Shown: positions 24,416 to 33,291, counted from the stretch's first letter. The stretch: 33,537 bases of DNA from Eggerthellaceae bacterium (GCA_017459925.1 JAFUCC010000029.1:1-33537); one strand, 5' to 3'. The notes: generated from the letters alone by a model not told the origin. Translations and numbers: made by a program.

Positions 24416-25693
24416 TTCCCAGCCCCTTACGTGTCGGGCCATCAGCACCACGAACAGCGGCAACGCCACGACGCTCACGACCGAGCCGATGGCCAGGCCC
24501 TCGCCGATGAACGGCAGAAGGTCGGTGATGTCGCGGCAGATGAGCAGCAAGATGGGGCTGATGCACAGATTCCCGATGAGCTGCTTGTTGAACTCGCACC
24601 CGAACACGCTGCGCGAGATGAACGGCACCACGAGCGATATGAGCGCCACCGCGCCCACGTGAATCGTGGCGGCCAGAATCATGATGGCGCCGCACACGAT
24701 GGCGAGCGCCCGCATGCGCGACGAGTTCACGCCGAGCAGGCGCGCTTCCTGGTCGTCGAACGCCAACGCGTTCAGCTTGTGGCGGTTCATCCAGATGGGG
24801 ACGAACGACGCCAGCGCGGCGATGCCGAGCGTCACCCACGAGATGAGCGACGTGCTGACCGTGAGCATCTGCGAAAGCGTGTAGAAGACCAGGTAGTCGT
24901 CTTCTTCCATGACGAACAGCGTCACGTACGACACGACGAACCCGATGAGCTGGCTGAAAATCGAGCCGATGAGCAGCATGGTCACGATGTCGTAGGGCTT
25001 TCCCGCGCCCGACAGCCTCTTGCCGGCCAACAGCACGACCACCAGGATGACCGCTCCGAAGCCGTAGCACATGGCGTAGCGCTCGTAGAGCATGGACGGC
25101 GCCGCCGCATGGTAGATGGCGACGAGGATCATGAGCCCCAGGCTGACGCCGCTCGTCACGCCGAGCATGCCCGGGCCAGCAATGGGATTGCGGAACACGT
25201 TCTGGTACAGCATGCCGCTGACCGCCAGGAGCTCGGCGCAGATGAACGTGATGCCCAGAACCGACGCGCGCCGGGGCACGGCCCAGTATCCGGGGACGTT
25301 CTCGCGAATCCACTCGTTGGAATGCGCCGGGAACTGGTGCGTGAGGTTCGCGAGCGCGTTGTGCGCTTGCTCGAACAGCACCGAGCCCACCTGCAGCGGC
25401 GTGTAGATGTCGTAGCGCTGGCTGTACGGGTACAAGTCGCCCGCCGCGCCCATGATGCCCAGCGACAGGAACGCCAGCACGATGATGGCGATGACGCAGG
25501 CGAACACCTTCGTCGCGAAGGCGAAGCGCTCGGAAGACAGCAGCGCGTTCGACTCCTTCATGCTTATGGCGCGCTTCACGGTGGCACCCGTGACATGCGT
25601 GCGCTTGGGTGCAGCAGCGCCGTTACGCATGCGCGCGATGTCGGACGCGCCGTACGACAGGTTCAACCTGCTGCGCTTACCGAAACTCGCCAC
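24413..25693 (-). CDS. FecCD-type ABC transporter permease, second subunit
   Basis: A 426-residue multi-pass membrane protein, longer than usual because of a polar N-terminal region of about 60 residues and an external insert after the first membrane segment. Family motifs are MLYQNVFRNPIAGPGMLGVT, the coupling stretch AFDDQEARLLGVN, and VGAVALISLVVPFISR. The start is a GTG at 25693 with AGGGGG five bases upstream, overlapping the previous permease gene by 17 bases. With that gene it probably forms a heterodimeric channel, unlike the usual FecCD homodimer. Confidence 0.9.
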   Translation of the reverse strand: MASFGKRSRLNLSYGASDIARMRNGAAAPKRTHVTGATVKRAISMKESNALLSSERFAFATKVFACVIAIIVLAFLSLGIMGAAGDLYPYSQRYDIYTPLQVGSVLFEQAHNALANLTHQFPAHSNEWIRENVPGYWAVPRRASVLGITFICAELLAVSGMLYQNVFRNPIAGPGMLGVTSGVSLGLMILVAIYHAAAPSMLYERYAMCYGFGAVILVVVLLAGKRLSGAGKPYDIVTMLLIGSIFSQLIGFVVSYVTLFVMEEDDYLVFYTLSQMLTVSTSLISWVTLGIAALASFVPIWMNRHKLNALAFDDQEARLLGVNSSRMRALAIVCGAIMILAATIHVGAVALISLVVPFISRSVFGCEFNKQLIGNLCISPILLLICRDITDLLPFIGEGLAIGSVVSVVALPLFVVLMARHVRGWE

Positions 25694-26957
25694 GGGAACC
25701 CCCTTTCCCGCGCAAGGCCGTCACCAGGAACACGGCGGCTCCGCCGATCGAGATGAACATGCCCACCATGGTCTCGTAGCTCGACCCCAGCGTCATGAGC
25801 AGCAGCACGTACGCGCCGAGCACGAACACCGCGCCGAGCACGGTGGCCGCCGGCAGCAGGTAGCTGAAGTTCGGGCCGACGAGTCGCCGTGCCAAGTGCG
25901 GCACGAGGAAGCCCACGAAGCCGACCATGCCGCAAAACGAGATGAGGATGGCCGTGAGCAGCGTGCACAGGCCCACGACGAGCACCTGCATGCGCTTGGC
26001 GTCGACGCCGAGCGCGCGGGCCTCGCCTTCCCCGAGCGACAGCGCCTGCATGCGGCGGCGCAGCTTCATGATGACGATGAACGTGATGACGATGGGAATG
26101 CCCACCAGCACGAGGTCGATCCACGTGTAGTTGCGGTAGAACGACGCGATTTGCAGCTCGGTGAGCAGTTCGGCTTTGGCGCCGTATGGGTTCGAGTACA
26201 CGTAGAAGTAGCGGATGGTGTTGCTGAGCGCGCCCATGACGCCGCCGATGATCTGCCCGGTGATGATGAGCATGATAGGCGACGAGAACCCGCCGCGCCC
26301 CACGCGCATGACGAGCAGCACGCAGCCCACGACGAGCAAACACCCGATGAACGATATGACCGAAAGGCTGTAGTTCGATACAAGCTGCGCCCAGAACCCG
26401 TCGTCGGACCCTGCGTACGTGGACAGCCAGGGCACGTTCGTCCCTTCGTCGTCGACGAAGAACACAACCCAGAGCATCATGCCCGCCGTCGCGCCGCTCA
26501 TGACGCCGAGCGTCGAAGGCGACACGAGCGCGTTGCGGAACGACCCTTGGTACACCGCGCCGCAGAGCGCCAACCCAGCCCCCGTCATGGCGATGATGAG
26601 GTAGCGGACCATGGTGCTGGAAAACGCAACCGGGGCATCGTCGTGCCCGAGGAACACGCTGACCAGCCCGTTCACGTTGCTCGCAAGGTCGTCGACGAAC
26701 CACGAGAACGAGTACCCCGCCGCGTAGCCGCCCTGGTGCAGGTTGGGGTTGAACAGGTTCTTGGGAACTACGAGCCCGAAGAAGTACAGCACCACCAACA
26801 CGATGCACAGCACGAAGATGACCTGCGTGCGGCGATCGACCTTGTGGCCCTCGTCGACCGACTCGGCATAGACGTTGCGTTCGTCGCCGTCGAGGCGGAT
26901 GTTGTCAGCCGTCACGGCTGGTTGCTCGGCACTTGGACGTTTGCGTTTGCGAGCCAT
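25677..26957 (-). CDS. FecCD-type ABC transporter permease, first subunit
   Basis: A 426-residue membrane protein with a polar, charged N-terminal region of about 40 residues. Hallmarks are GLALCGAVYQGSFRNALVSP, then STLGVMSGATAG, SLGEGEARALGVD and GMVGFVGFLVPHLARR. The ATG overlaps the stop codon of the upstream surface-protein gene by one base (TGATG), so translation is probably coupled. An external insert near YAGSDDGFWAQL lengthens it relative to BtuC. It partners with the permease at 24413 and the ATPase at 23563. Confidence 0.9.
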   Translation of the reverse strand: MARKRKRPSAEQPAVTADNIRLDGDERNVYAESVDEGHKVDRRTQVIFVLCIVLVVLYFFGLVVPKNLFNPNLHQGGYAAGYSFSWFVDDLASNVNGLVSVFLGHDDAPVAFSSTMVRYLIIAMTGAGLALCGAVYQGSFRNALVSPSTLGVMSGATAGMMLWVVFFVDDEGTNVPWLSTYAGSDDGFWAQLVSNYSLSVISFIGCLLVVGCVLLVMRVGRGGFSSPIMLIITGQIIGGVMGALSNTIRYFYVYSNPYGAKAELLTELQIASFYRNYTWIDLVLVGIPIVITFIVIMKLRRRMQALSLGEGEARALGVDAKRMQVLVVGLCTLLTAILISFCGMVGFVGFLVPHLARRLVGPNFSYLLPAATVLGAVFVLGAYVLLLMTLGSSYETMVGMFISIGGAAVFLVTALRGKGGSRGEFR

Positions 26958-29197
26958 CAGAACCGGATTCCCCCTTTCCGCTTCTGCTCCTCTTGGGATG
27001 AGGCCTCCTCGCTTGCCGCCTCGGCTTCCAGGGCGACGAGCTTGCGCCCACGTGCACGCCACAGCAGGCATGCCGCCACGACGACGAGCGCAAACCCGCC
27101 GATGACGGCCATGCCGCCTACAGACGAGAACACTTCCTCTTGCGTGGCGCCGGCGTCGAGGCCGCCTGTCGGCAGTTGGCCGGTTTCCACGATGGTCGAG
27201 GAAACCGCCTGCACAGGCTGCGCCGTTTGCCCTGATTGGCCGGCAGTTGCTTGGGCGCCTTCCTGCTCGGGCTCGTCGACCACGATTTCGTAAATGCCAT
27301 ACAGGGCGCACTTGGCCCCGAACGAGCCCCAGTTCTGCTTTTCCAGCAAGATGTGGTCGGTGTACAGGGGCTCTTTGTCGCTCATGCGCGGCGACCAGCC
27401 CAAAAACCTGTTTTTTACACCGCCGATCTCGACGATGTCACCAGGCCGTATGCGCTCGTTCGCCACGTCGATGAGGTCGAGCTCGGGGCTGTACGTGTAC
27501 GTCCCCGCCTCTTCGCCGGTGTAGAGGTACCCGTCTTGGCTCATGCGGTAATACGTCAGCGACAAGCCGATGGTCGTTTCGGTTTCGTCTTCCGCAGGGA
27601 CCTCGCCGTACAGGCCCCATTCGGTGAACAGGTCGTCGAAGGCAATGGGAAGCGAAGCGTATACCCAGGCTTCTTCGCCAGCGACAGCCGTCTTCCAGGC
27701 GACGGGGCTCTCCTCGCGCACGGAGGTGTACGCCGACTGCGCAGGGTACGACACCGACACGTCGGGACTCACGGGAACATCGACGTAATCGCCGAAATCG
27801 AACGGCCCGGCATCCGCTCTGAACGCGCCCTTGCCGCACGTCGCGCTTATGGTGTCCTCGTCGACCTCATAGGTTCCCGAAGCGCCTTCGTACACGCCGA
27901 TGGCGTGGCCGAGCGTGGTCGTCGCAGACAACGCGCCTTCTTGCGAAACGGAGCCCGCGAAACCCTCATCGCACCAGATGCCATAGGCGTCGAGCGGAAG
28001 CGCGTAATCGCTGCGCACGAACACGTGGGTCGGCACGATGTTTTCAGGAAGACCCGCCACGCCAGCTGCCATCGGGTCGGTGAACGCCCACACGTTCAAC
28101 CCGTTTTCCAATTCGAGCGGAGAGGCATAGTACACTTCGGCCCCGTAGACGAAGCCGTCTGCGTCTTCGCGGTCGTCGTAGCGCGCATTCGCCAGGAAGC
28201 GGGCGCACATGTCGTCGTACCAGCCAAGCGACGGGTCGACTGCAATTTCCATGAGTTCGGAATTGGTCGTCTTCGTCGTGCCGAACACCGTCGTCGGGTA
28301 CCCGATGGCACCCTGCATCACCTGGGCCGAACGGTTGTCGACGGCAATCGACGAGTCGTCCGACACGGCGATGGTGCAAGCGCCGTCCGTTCCCTTCGCG
28401 TGAACGCCGGCAGCCGTGGAGGCGCCGAACGCATCGCGCGCAGAAGCCGACTCGACCGAAATGGCCGACCCATCTTGCAACGTCAGCGACCCGCCCGTTT
28501 CCACGCCCGCCAACTCGACGCCCGGCATGATCGTGCTCGTGCCGGCATAGGCCACGCTCAGATCGACATTGGAAAGCGCCAAGTTGCTTCCCTCTTCGGC
28601 GGAAACACCGCGATACCCGGCCGTCGCGCTCTGCGTCGTCTCGGGCTGGGCGCCAACCGTCACCGATACGGTTCCGTTCGAAATCGCGTATTCGCCTGCG
28701 CCGAGTCCGATACCGTCATGCGCGAGCCCCTGCCCGCCGCGTGCGCCGGAGCCAACGGCATCAATCGTCAGCGCATGGCCCTGCAAGTCAACCGCCAGCT
28801 TGTCCGCAGACGACTGCAGCGCACCAGACTCAAGGTCCTCATACACGTACAGCGTCGCCCCATCTGCCGCCGACGCAAACGCAGATTCCATATCGTCATA
28901 CCAAGCCCCAGCCAAGGCGTCGTACACAACTCCTTGCGCCTCCTCGGCGGGAACCGCGCTTCCGCCCCCAGGGTTTGCAGCGCACCCTGACAGCATGACC
29001 GCAATAGCCATTAACATCACGATAGTTGCTCCTGGGACGGCCAGCCCGGAGGGAGGGGTGCGCCGCTTGCGCAGGCGGAAGGAGGGCAAGGGAAGGGAAA
29101 GCGGTTTCCCGCCGAGCAGCCGTAGGCGCACCCCTCCCTCCGGGCTGGCCGTCCCAGGAGCAACATGTTCACGTTGTCGCAGCAAACCCTTCCCCAT
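26957..29197 (-). CDS. Large surface lipoprotein with beta-helix-like region and C-terminal membrane anchor
   Basis: 746 residues if translated from the ATG at 29197, which follows the previous stop codon directly (TAGATG). The lipobox MLSGC puts the lipidated Cys at residue 72, far too deep, because a 140-bp inverted-repeat element (29025-29164) supplies residues 12-58. Alternative starts are GTG at 29020 and ATG at 29017, for which the element itself offers AGGAG 8 or 11 bases upstream. Residues about 130-310 show repeated strands (ISNGTVSV, LSNVDLSV, SLTLQDGSAISV) suggesting a right-handed beta-helix. NRFLGWSP resembles Listeria-Bacteroides repeats. A single membrane segment near the end (AVIGGFALVVVAACLLW) is followed by a charged tail. 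It probably presents substrate to the importer; this is inference from operon position. Confidence 0.75.
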   Translation of the reverse strand: MGKGLLRQREHVAPGTASPEGGVRLRLLGGKPLSLPLPSFRLRKRRTPPSGLAVPGATIVMLMAIAVMLSGCAANPGGGSAVPAEEAQGVVYDALAGAWYDDMESAFASAADGATLYVYEDLESGALQSSADKLAVDLQGHALTIDAVGSGARGGQGLAHDGIGLGAGEYAISNGTVSVTVGAQPETTQSATAGYRGVSAEEGSNLALSNVDLSVAYAGTSTIMPGVELAGVETGGSLTLQDGSAISVESASARDAFGASTAAGVHAKGTDGACTIAVSDDSSIAVDNRSAQVMQGAIGYPTTVFGTTKTTNSELMEIAVDPSLGWYDDMCARFLANARYDDREDADGFVYGAEVYYASPLELENGLNVWAFTDPMAAGVAGLPENIVPTHVFVRSDYALPLDAYGIWCDEGFAGSVSQEGALSATTTLGHAIGVYEGASGTYEVDEDTISATCGKGAFRADAGPFDFGDYVDVPVSPDVSVSYPAQSAYTSVREESPVAWKTAVAGEEAWVYASLPIAFDDLFTEWGLYGEVPAEDETETTIGLSLTYYRMSQDGYLYTGEEAGTYTYSPELDLIDVANERIRPGDIVEIGGVKNRFLGWSPRMSDKEPLYTDHILLEKQNWGSFGAKCALYGIYEIVVDEPEQEGAQATAGQSGQTAQPVQAVSSTIVETGQLPTGGLDAGATQEEVFSSVGGMAVIGGFALVVVAACLLWRARGRKLVALEAEAASEEASSQEEQKRKGGIRF
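29025..29164. mobile_element. 140-bp element with perfect 40-bp terminal inverted repeats
   Basis: Bases 29025-29064 are the exact reverse complement of 29125-29164; the arms start GTTGCTCCTGGGACGG. The 60-bp centre has no ORF of its own. It interrupts the signal-peptide coding region of the surface lipoprotein. Removing 141 bases (the element plus one flanking base) restores a normal lipoprotein signal peptide in frame. No second copy was noticed in the window. A MITE or similar non-autonomous insertion is the likeliest explanation. Confidence 0.75.
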
Positions 29198-31060
29198 CTA
29201 CTTCACCGTGCACAACGCCGTGTAGCTCGTATTGAAATCGGCAAGGGCGCTATCCGCCGAACCGCGGTAAAACGTCGCGTAGAACTGGTCGACGTACGAT
29301 TTGCACCGCTCGAGGTTGCCGTCGTTCTTGAACAGCCCTTCCACCCACGGCGACACGAGGAAGCTTTCCACCGTGCCGTCTGCCCAGCTGCCGGACACGC
29401 CCGTCGGCATGACTTGCACCCGGTACGGGCTGCCGACGTTGTACAGGCCGTCGACCTTGTTCGCCGACGCGACGACGCGGCGCGCCATGTCATCGTCTTT
29501 GGTTATGAGGATGGGAAAGCCCTCGTCGCCCACCTTCAGCCAACTCGCCGCCGTCGCCACCGACGAGGGGGCGAACCACAGCGCTGAGGGAGCGGTGCGC
29601 GACGATACGCGGGTCGTGTCGGTGATGAGGTTGCGCGTGCCGCCGGGCACGACCAGGTACGGCTCGCTTGCCATGCCCGACCCGCCGGCGACGGGCTTCA
29701 CGCCCTCGTAGGCGTTGTCGACCACGCCGGCCACCTGCAGGTAGTACGCGAGCAACGGGAAGTTCTTCGATTCTATGGTTAACGACAGTCCCGCACCCTC
29801 CGATGCGTCGATGGGCTCGCCGTCGAGGTACAGCGTGGCGTTGCCATAGCGGCGGATGGCCACCGAGCTCGCGTTCACGTCGGCTGTCCACGAGTCGATG
29901 AACGCCGTGACATAGCGCACGCTGCTGAGCTGGGTCGTCTCGATGCCGCTGTCGGCCGTTCCCTGGTACACGCCCGGGAAGCTCGTGCCGTATTCCATCT
30001 TGTACGAGTAGCCGCCGTTCGTTTGCAAGCATGCGTCGATGACGCTGTCGTGCTGGCTTGCGTACTCGTCGGACATGGCCAACGCGTCGAACTGCGTCTC
30101 GGCGCCAGCCAGCAGCTCGCCTACGATCGACACCGCCTTCACGACGTCGTCGTCGGGCGTGTCTGTCGCCCCGAGCCGCGGTAGCACGACCACGTCGATA
30201 CCTGCGGCGGCAAGGCGCGCTTGCTCGGCGTCGTCGAGCTTCACGAGGGCGTTGTCGGTCAGCACGACATCGGGCTCGGCGGCGATCACCGCGTCGATGT
30301 CGACCTCGTACCCCGTGTCTGCATCTCCACGCCACGCGATGGGCAAGTCCTCGATGCCCTCGCCGGGGAAGAGGCGCTGGTCGGTCACGGACGACGCCCA
30401 CTCGCTGTCCGCCGCGACGAGCGCACCGCGGCCCGCCAGCATTTGCACGATCGTCGCATACTGGCCGGCGGCAGCCACATGTTGCACGTCTTCGGGCAGC
30501 TCGTAATCGGTGCCCGTGGTGTCGAACGTCTCGCCCGCGCCTCCGATGCCACCTGCCAGGTTCTGCAAATCGCCCGGATCGCCTTCGCCGCCAGTCGAGG
30601 TGTCCGACGAGGTCTCCCCCTCGCCCTCGCCTTCGCCGCTCGTGGCGCTGCCCGTCTTCTCGCTTTCGCCCGCCACCTCGTTGTCGCCTTCGGCGTACGA
30701 GCGCTGGTTGCCCGTGCTCGCATTGTCGGTGTCGGCGCTGTCGGCACGTTGCTCGCGGATGTCGGTCGTTCCGTCTTCCGCTGCGCTCTGCTCGTACACG
30801 GGAAGCGTTTGCTCCTGGTCGTCGACACGGTCGCTGTCGCTGATGGTGTTGGTCGTGCGCGTGGAGTCTTCGGGAGCGTCCGGCGTCTCGCGATAAATGG
30901 GATTGGCCGATTCGTCCAACTCGCCGAGCTGCTCGTCCTCGACGTGCTGCGTGAGCACGCTCGTGAACTTGCATCCGCACATGCCTGCCGAAAGCACCAG
31001 CAGCGCGGCGAGCAAGAGAACCGCCAGGATTCGTCGTGTATGTTTATGATTGCTACCCAT
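29198..31060 (-). CDS. Lipoprotein, TroA-like substrate-binding protein with acidic linker
   Basis: A 620-residue exported protein. The signal peptide has two Arg at 9-10, a Leu-rich core and a lipobox region AGMCGC, with Cys28 or Cys30 lipidated. Residues 35-190 are a low-complexity stretch rich in Asp, Glu, Ser, Thr and Gly. The C-terminal 430 residues look like a FecB-type binding fold: QHVAAAGQYATIVQMLAG, VIAAEPDVVLTD, a lobe with LYLDGEPIDA, and a closing helix around YVDQFYATFYRG that echoes the other binding proteins. The Shine-Dalgarno is weak. A P3 palindrome lies just upstream. It abuts the surface lipoprotein gene. Confidence 0.82.
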   Translation of the reverse strand: MGSNHKHTRRILAVLLLAALLVLSAGMCGCKFTSVLTQHVEDEQLGELDESANPIYRETPDAPEDSTRTTNTISDSDRVDDQEQTLPVYEQSAAEDGTTDIREQRADSADTDNASTGNQRSYAEGDNEVAGESEKTGSATSGEGEGEGETSSDTSTGGEGDPGDLQNLAGGIGGAGETFDTTGTDYELPEDVQHVAAAGQYATIVQMLAGRGALVAADSEWASSVTDQRLFPGEGIEDLPIAWRGDADTGYEVDIDAVIAAEPDVVLTDNALVKLDDAEQARLAAAGIDVVVLPRLGATDTPDDDVVKAVSIVGELLAGAETQFDALAMSDEYASQHDSVIDACLQTNGGYSYKMEYGTSFPGVYQGTADSGIETTQLSSVRYVTAFIDSWTADVNASSVAIRRYGNATLYLDGEPIDASEGAGLSLTIESKNFPLLAYYLQVAGVVDNAYEGVKPVAGGSGMASEPYLVVPGGTRNLITDTTRVSSRTAPSALWFAPSSVATAASWLKVGDEGFPILITKDDDMARRVVASANKVDGLYNVGSPYRVQVMPTGVSGSWADGTVESFLVSPWVEGLFKNDGNLERCKSYVDQFYATFYRGSADSALADFNTSYTALCTVK

Positions 31061-31073
31061 TCGAAGTCATCCC

Positions 31074-31101
31074 GTAGGGGCGCGATGAATCGCGCCCCTA
31101 C
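31074..31101. repeat. Palindromic repeat, family P3, perfect copy
   Basis: GTAGGGGCGCGAT (31074-31086), GA, ATCGCGCCCCTAC (31089-31101): a perfect 13-bp stem 13 bases upstream of the start codon at 31060, in the leader of that gene. It could restrict ribosome access. Confidence 0.8.
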
Positions 31102-31116
31102 AAAACGAAACGCAAG

Positions 31117-31152
31117 AAGCGTTGGCGACACCAGGCGATGCCGCCAACGCTT
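31117..31152 (-). terminator. Terminator of the split-domain binding-protein gene
   Basis: AAGCGTTGGCG (31117-31127) pairs with CGCCAACGCTT (31142-31152), and T-rich sequence follows on the minus strand. It lies 23 bases past the stop at 31176, so the rest of the operon may be expressed at a lower level by read-through. Confidence 0.65.
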
Positions 31153-31175
31153 TCCTTGAATCTTTCGCCTTGGGC

Positions 31176-32939
31176 CTAGCGGTTCGAAGCCGCGAGCAGG
31201 GCGTTCACGCTCGACGCGTTGTCGGCGATCCACTTCACGCCATCGCTGAGCTTCTTCTCGACGGCGGCCTTGTCGTAATCGGACACGTCATCGGTCGTCC
31301 AAGCGGTCAGCTCGGAACCGGCGGCGTCCCAGTTGCGCACGCCGTCCATCGCGTTGTCGATGGCGTCAGCCAAGTCGGACTCGTTCAGGTGGTAGAAGTT
31401 GTCGTAGTAGTAGGCGATCCACTGGTCCTGATCGATGTACTCGGGGTACAGGCAGCCGAGGATGCGGCCGATGTTCTGGGCGTTCTCGACGGAATTCATG
31501 ACGACGCCGTACATCGAGCCGGCGGAGGAGGTGTCGCTGTTCACCCAGTACGTCTTCTTCTTCATGTCATCGGTGAACGATGCCAGGATGTCCTCGGTGC
31601 TGGCGATGTTCTCCTGGCCGGCCTGGCTGCCGAGCAGGATGAGGTCCACGTCGGCGAGCTGGTCCTGCGTCACCGTGACGGTCGGGGCAGATGCCGTCTG
31701 GCCACCACCCTGGCCACCACCCTGGCCGCCGCCCTGGCCGCCGCCTTGGCCGCCCTGGCCGCCTGCTGCTGCTGCGCTGCCGCTGCCGGCCGCTGCCGCG
31801 CTGCCAGATGCAGATGCGGAGCTCGCGCTGCCAGATGCCGCTGCGGCGCTTCCGCTGCTGGCTGCAGCCGCGCTACCAGACGCTGCTGCAGCGCTGCCGG
31901 ACGCAGATGCGGCGCTCGCGCTGCCGGATGCTGCCGCCGCGCTGCCGCTGCCCTGGCCCTGGCCGCTCTGCTGCTGCGCGGACTCGTCAACCGGGTCGGC
32001 CTCCATGCCGTCGGCGATGTTGGTCGCTACGAACTGCGTGGCCTCGAGGTAACGGTTTGCCGTGGCAGTGCCCTCGGCAACGCCGGTCTGCGTCAACTTG
32101 TACGTGCCGGTGGCGGCGTCGTAATCGCTCACGAGGGCGACCTTCTTCAGGTCAGCGCCGTTCAGCTGCGACAGGACATAACCCTGCGTGCCCTTCACGT
32201 ACTGCTCGTAGGCCTTCGCGATGTCGGTAGCGCTGCCGTAACGCAGCTTCGCCGTGCCGTTGCTCTCGGCGACGATGTCGTCAGCGGCCTCGGCCAGGTT
32301 GTACATCGTGTCGACCATCGTGTAGATGTTCGTGTTGTCGTACTTGATGCCCACCGGGCTGTAGTCGGACACGCCGTTGGCCTCGCCCGCCGCGGGCGCG
32401 TAGTTGGCCTGGCTGTAGTCGACCGCCTCGCCCTGGCCCGTGCCCACGATGATGTCGGGCAGCATGTTCCACGCGGCATCGGAGTCGGCGTCGGCGCCGT
32501 ACTCGAACATGGCGGCCGCCGGGCCACCCTGACGCGTGGTGTACACGAGCGTCGGCTGGGCGTTCTCGTTGCCATTCTCGATATTCAGCACTGCGTTGTA
32601 CATATAGGGGTTCGGCGCAGAGTTGATGTCGGTGCCCATGATGTAGTACACGGGGGTCGACCAATCCAGCACGCCCACGGACGTCCACGCGTTGTTCGTC
32701 GAGATGCCGGAGATGCCCAAGATCTCGGGAGCCGGCTCGGCAGCGCGGTACGCAGCCGCCGTCACGTACCCTTCGACGTCGGCCGCAGCCGTGGAAGCCG
32801 CGGACCCGGAAGCCGAAGCGCTCGATGCAGCGGACGACGTCGTGCCCGACGCGCACCCGACGACGAGCGCCGAGCCCAACGCCAAGGACGCGGCAACCGC
32901 CATCGCCTTGCTCGCCACTTTCAAATTCGGTTTATACAA
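31176..32939 (-). CDS. Lipoprotein, two-lobed binding protein split by Ser-Ala/Gly-Gln linker
   Basis: A 587-residue lipoprotein starting at TTG (32939), chosen because AAAGGG lies seven bases upstream and it gives a normal signal peptide with three Lys, a hydrophobic core and lipobox VVGC (Cys29). A Ser-Ala linker follows to about 53. Residues 65-315 form one lobe (PEILGISGISTNN, LPDIIVGTG, KKVALVSDY). Residues 321-415 are a low-complexity linker of Ser-Ala and GGGQ repeats. Residues 420-587 form a second lobe (ADVDLILLGSQAG, WIAYYYDNFYHL) of the kind seen in FecB-type proteins. Placing such a long linker between the two lobes is odd. It heads the long operon, after an AT-rich promoter region, with its own terminator. 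Confidence 0.78.
   Translation of the reverse strand: MYKPNLKVASKAMAVAASLALGSALVVGCASGTTSSAASSASASGSAASTAAADVEGYVTAAAYRAAEPAPEILGISGISTNNAWTSVGVLDWSTPVYYIMGTDINSAPNPYMYNAVLNIENGNENAQPTLVYTTRQGGPAAAMFEYGADADSDAAWNMLPDIIVGTGQGEAVDYSQANYAPAAGEANGVSDYSPVGIKYDNTNIYTMVDTMYNLAEAADDIVAESNGTAKLRYGSATDIAKAYEQYVKGTQGYVLSQLNGADLKKVALVSDYDAATGTYKLTQTGVAEGTATANRYLEATQFVATNIADGMEADPVDESAQQQSGQGQGSGSAAAASGSASAASASGSAAAASGSAAAASSGSAAAASGSASSASASGSAAAAGSGSAAAAGGQGGQGGGQGGGQGGGQGGGQTASAPTVTVTQDQLADVDLILLGSQAGQENIASTEDILASFTDDMKKKTYWVNSDTSSAGSMYGVVMNSVENAQNIGRILGCLYPEYIDQDQWIAYYYDNFYHLNESDLADAIDNAMDGVRNWDAAGSELTAWTTDDVSDYDKAAVEKKLSDGVKWIADNASSVNALLAASNR
31697..31965. repeat. Low-complexity in-frame repeats in the binding-protein gene
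   Basis: 12-bp tandem units (GGCCACCACCCT and variants, about 31700-31760) encode GGGQ repeats. The adjoining GC-rich stretch encodes Ser-Ala-Gly repeats. Similar Ser-Ala coding repeats occur near 5215-5275 and 11515-11590. Such tracts are prone to length change. Confidence 0.75.
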
Positions 32940-33267
32940 ACAAATCACCCTTTCTCTTCCCATGCCCGTATGCAATCGCGGTGGCTTCGCGCGATTAGAG
33001 CTATGTGAGTATATTAGTGATTGAGAATAATGCCATACGTTTAAGAGGATGAAATCACCACACTTGCTCACGCTGCTGGTATGAGCAGCTCTCATCAGGC
33101 ATTACGGGCAATTCCGAACCGTGATGAAATGTGACGACATTGGGCTGTACAGCTTCGACAACGACGTGTTCTTCGCGCTCGTACGGGACTGTTCGTCTTA
33201 CGAAATCGCCGGAGCCTGCGACGCGAGCGCTTCGGCCAGCCCCTTCCCGATTTCGCGCTATGAGAAA
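32940..33267. other. Intergenic region upstream of the long operon
   Basis: No supported gene. On the minus strand TATACT (near 33012-33017) is a plausible -10 element for the operon; no strong -35 was found. AT-rich sequence at 33000-33055 probably holds the promoter. ORFs in 33055-33300 on both strands lack ribosome-binding sites and resemble nothing known. Confidence 0.45.
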
Positions 33268-33291
33268 GGCGGAAAGGTTTCCCCTTCCGCC
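33268..33291 (-). terminator. Terminator of the MFS transporter gene
   Basis: GGCGGAA-AGG (33268-33277) pairs with CC-C-TTCCGCC (33282-33291, one mismatch). TTTCTC follows on the minus strand. Confidence 0.65.

Noticed and set aside
27165-27185. LPXTG-type sortase signal in the surface lipoprotein (QLPTGG)
   Set aside because: The spacing is not Leu-Pro-x-Thr-Gly, and the C-terminal tail after the membrane segment is far longer than in sortase substrates.
24335-27293. Long plus-strand frames of 473 and 613 codons
   Set aside because: They are antisense to the two permeases and neighbouring genes, of low-complexity Arg/His/Asp composition, with no start signals.
27236-28990. A 584-codon plus-strand frame
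   Set aside because: Antisense to the surface lipoprotein; Arg/His/Val-rich shadow of GC-biased codons.
32990-33055. Possible Fur box upstream of the long operon (GAGAATAAT)
   Set aside because: Only one half-site is present and no inverted partner, so a Fur or DtxR box is not supported.
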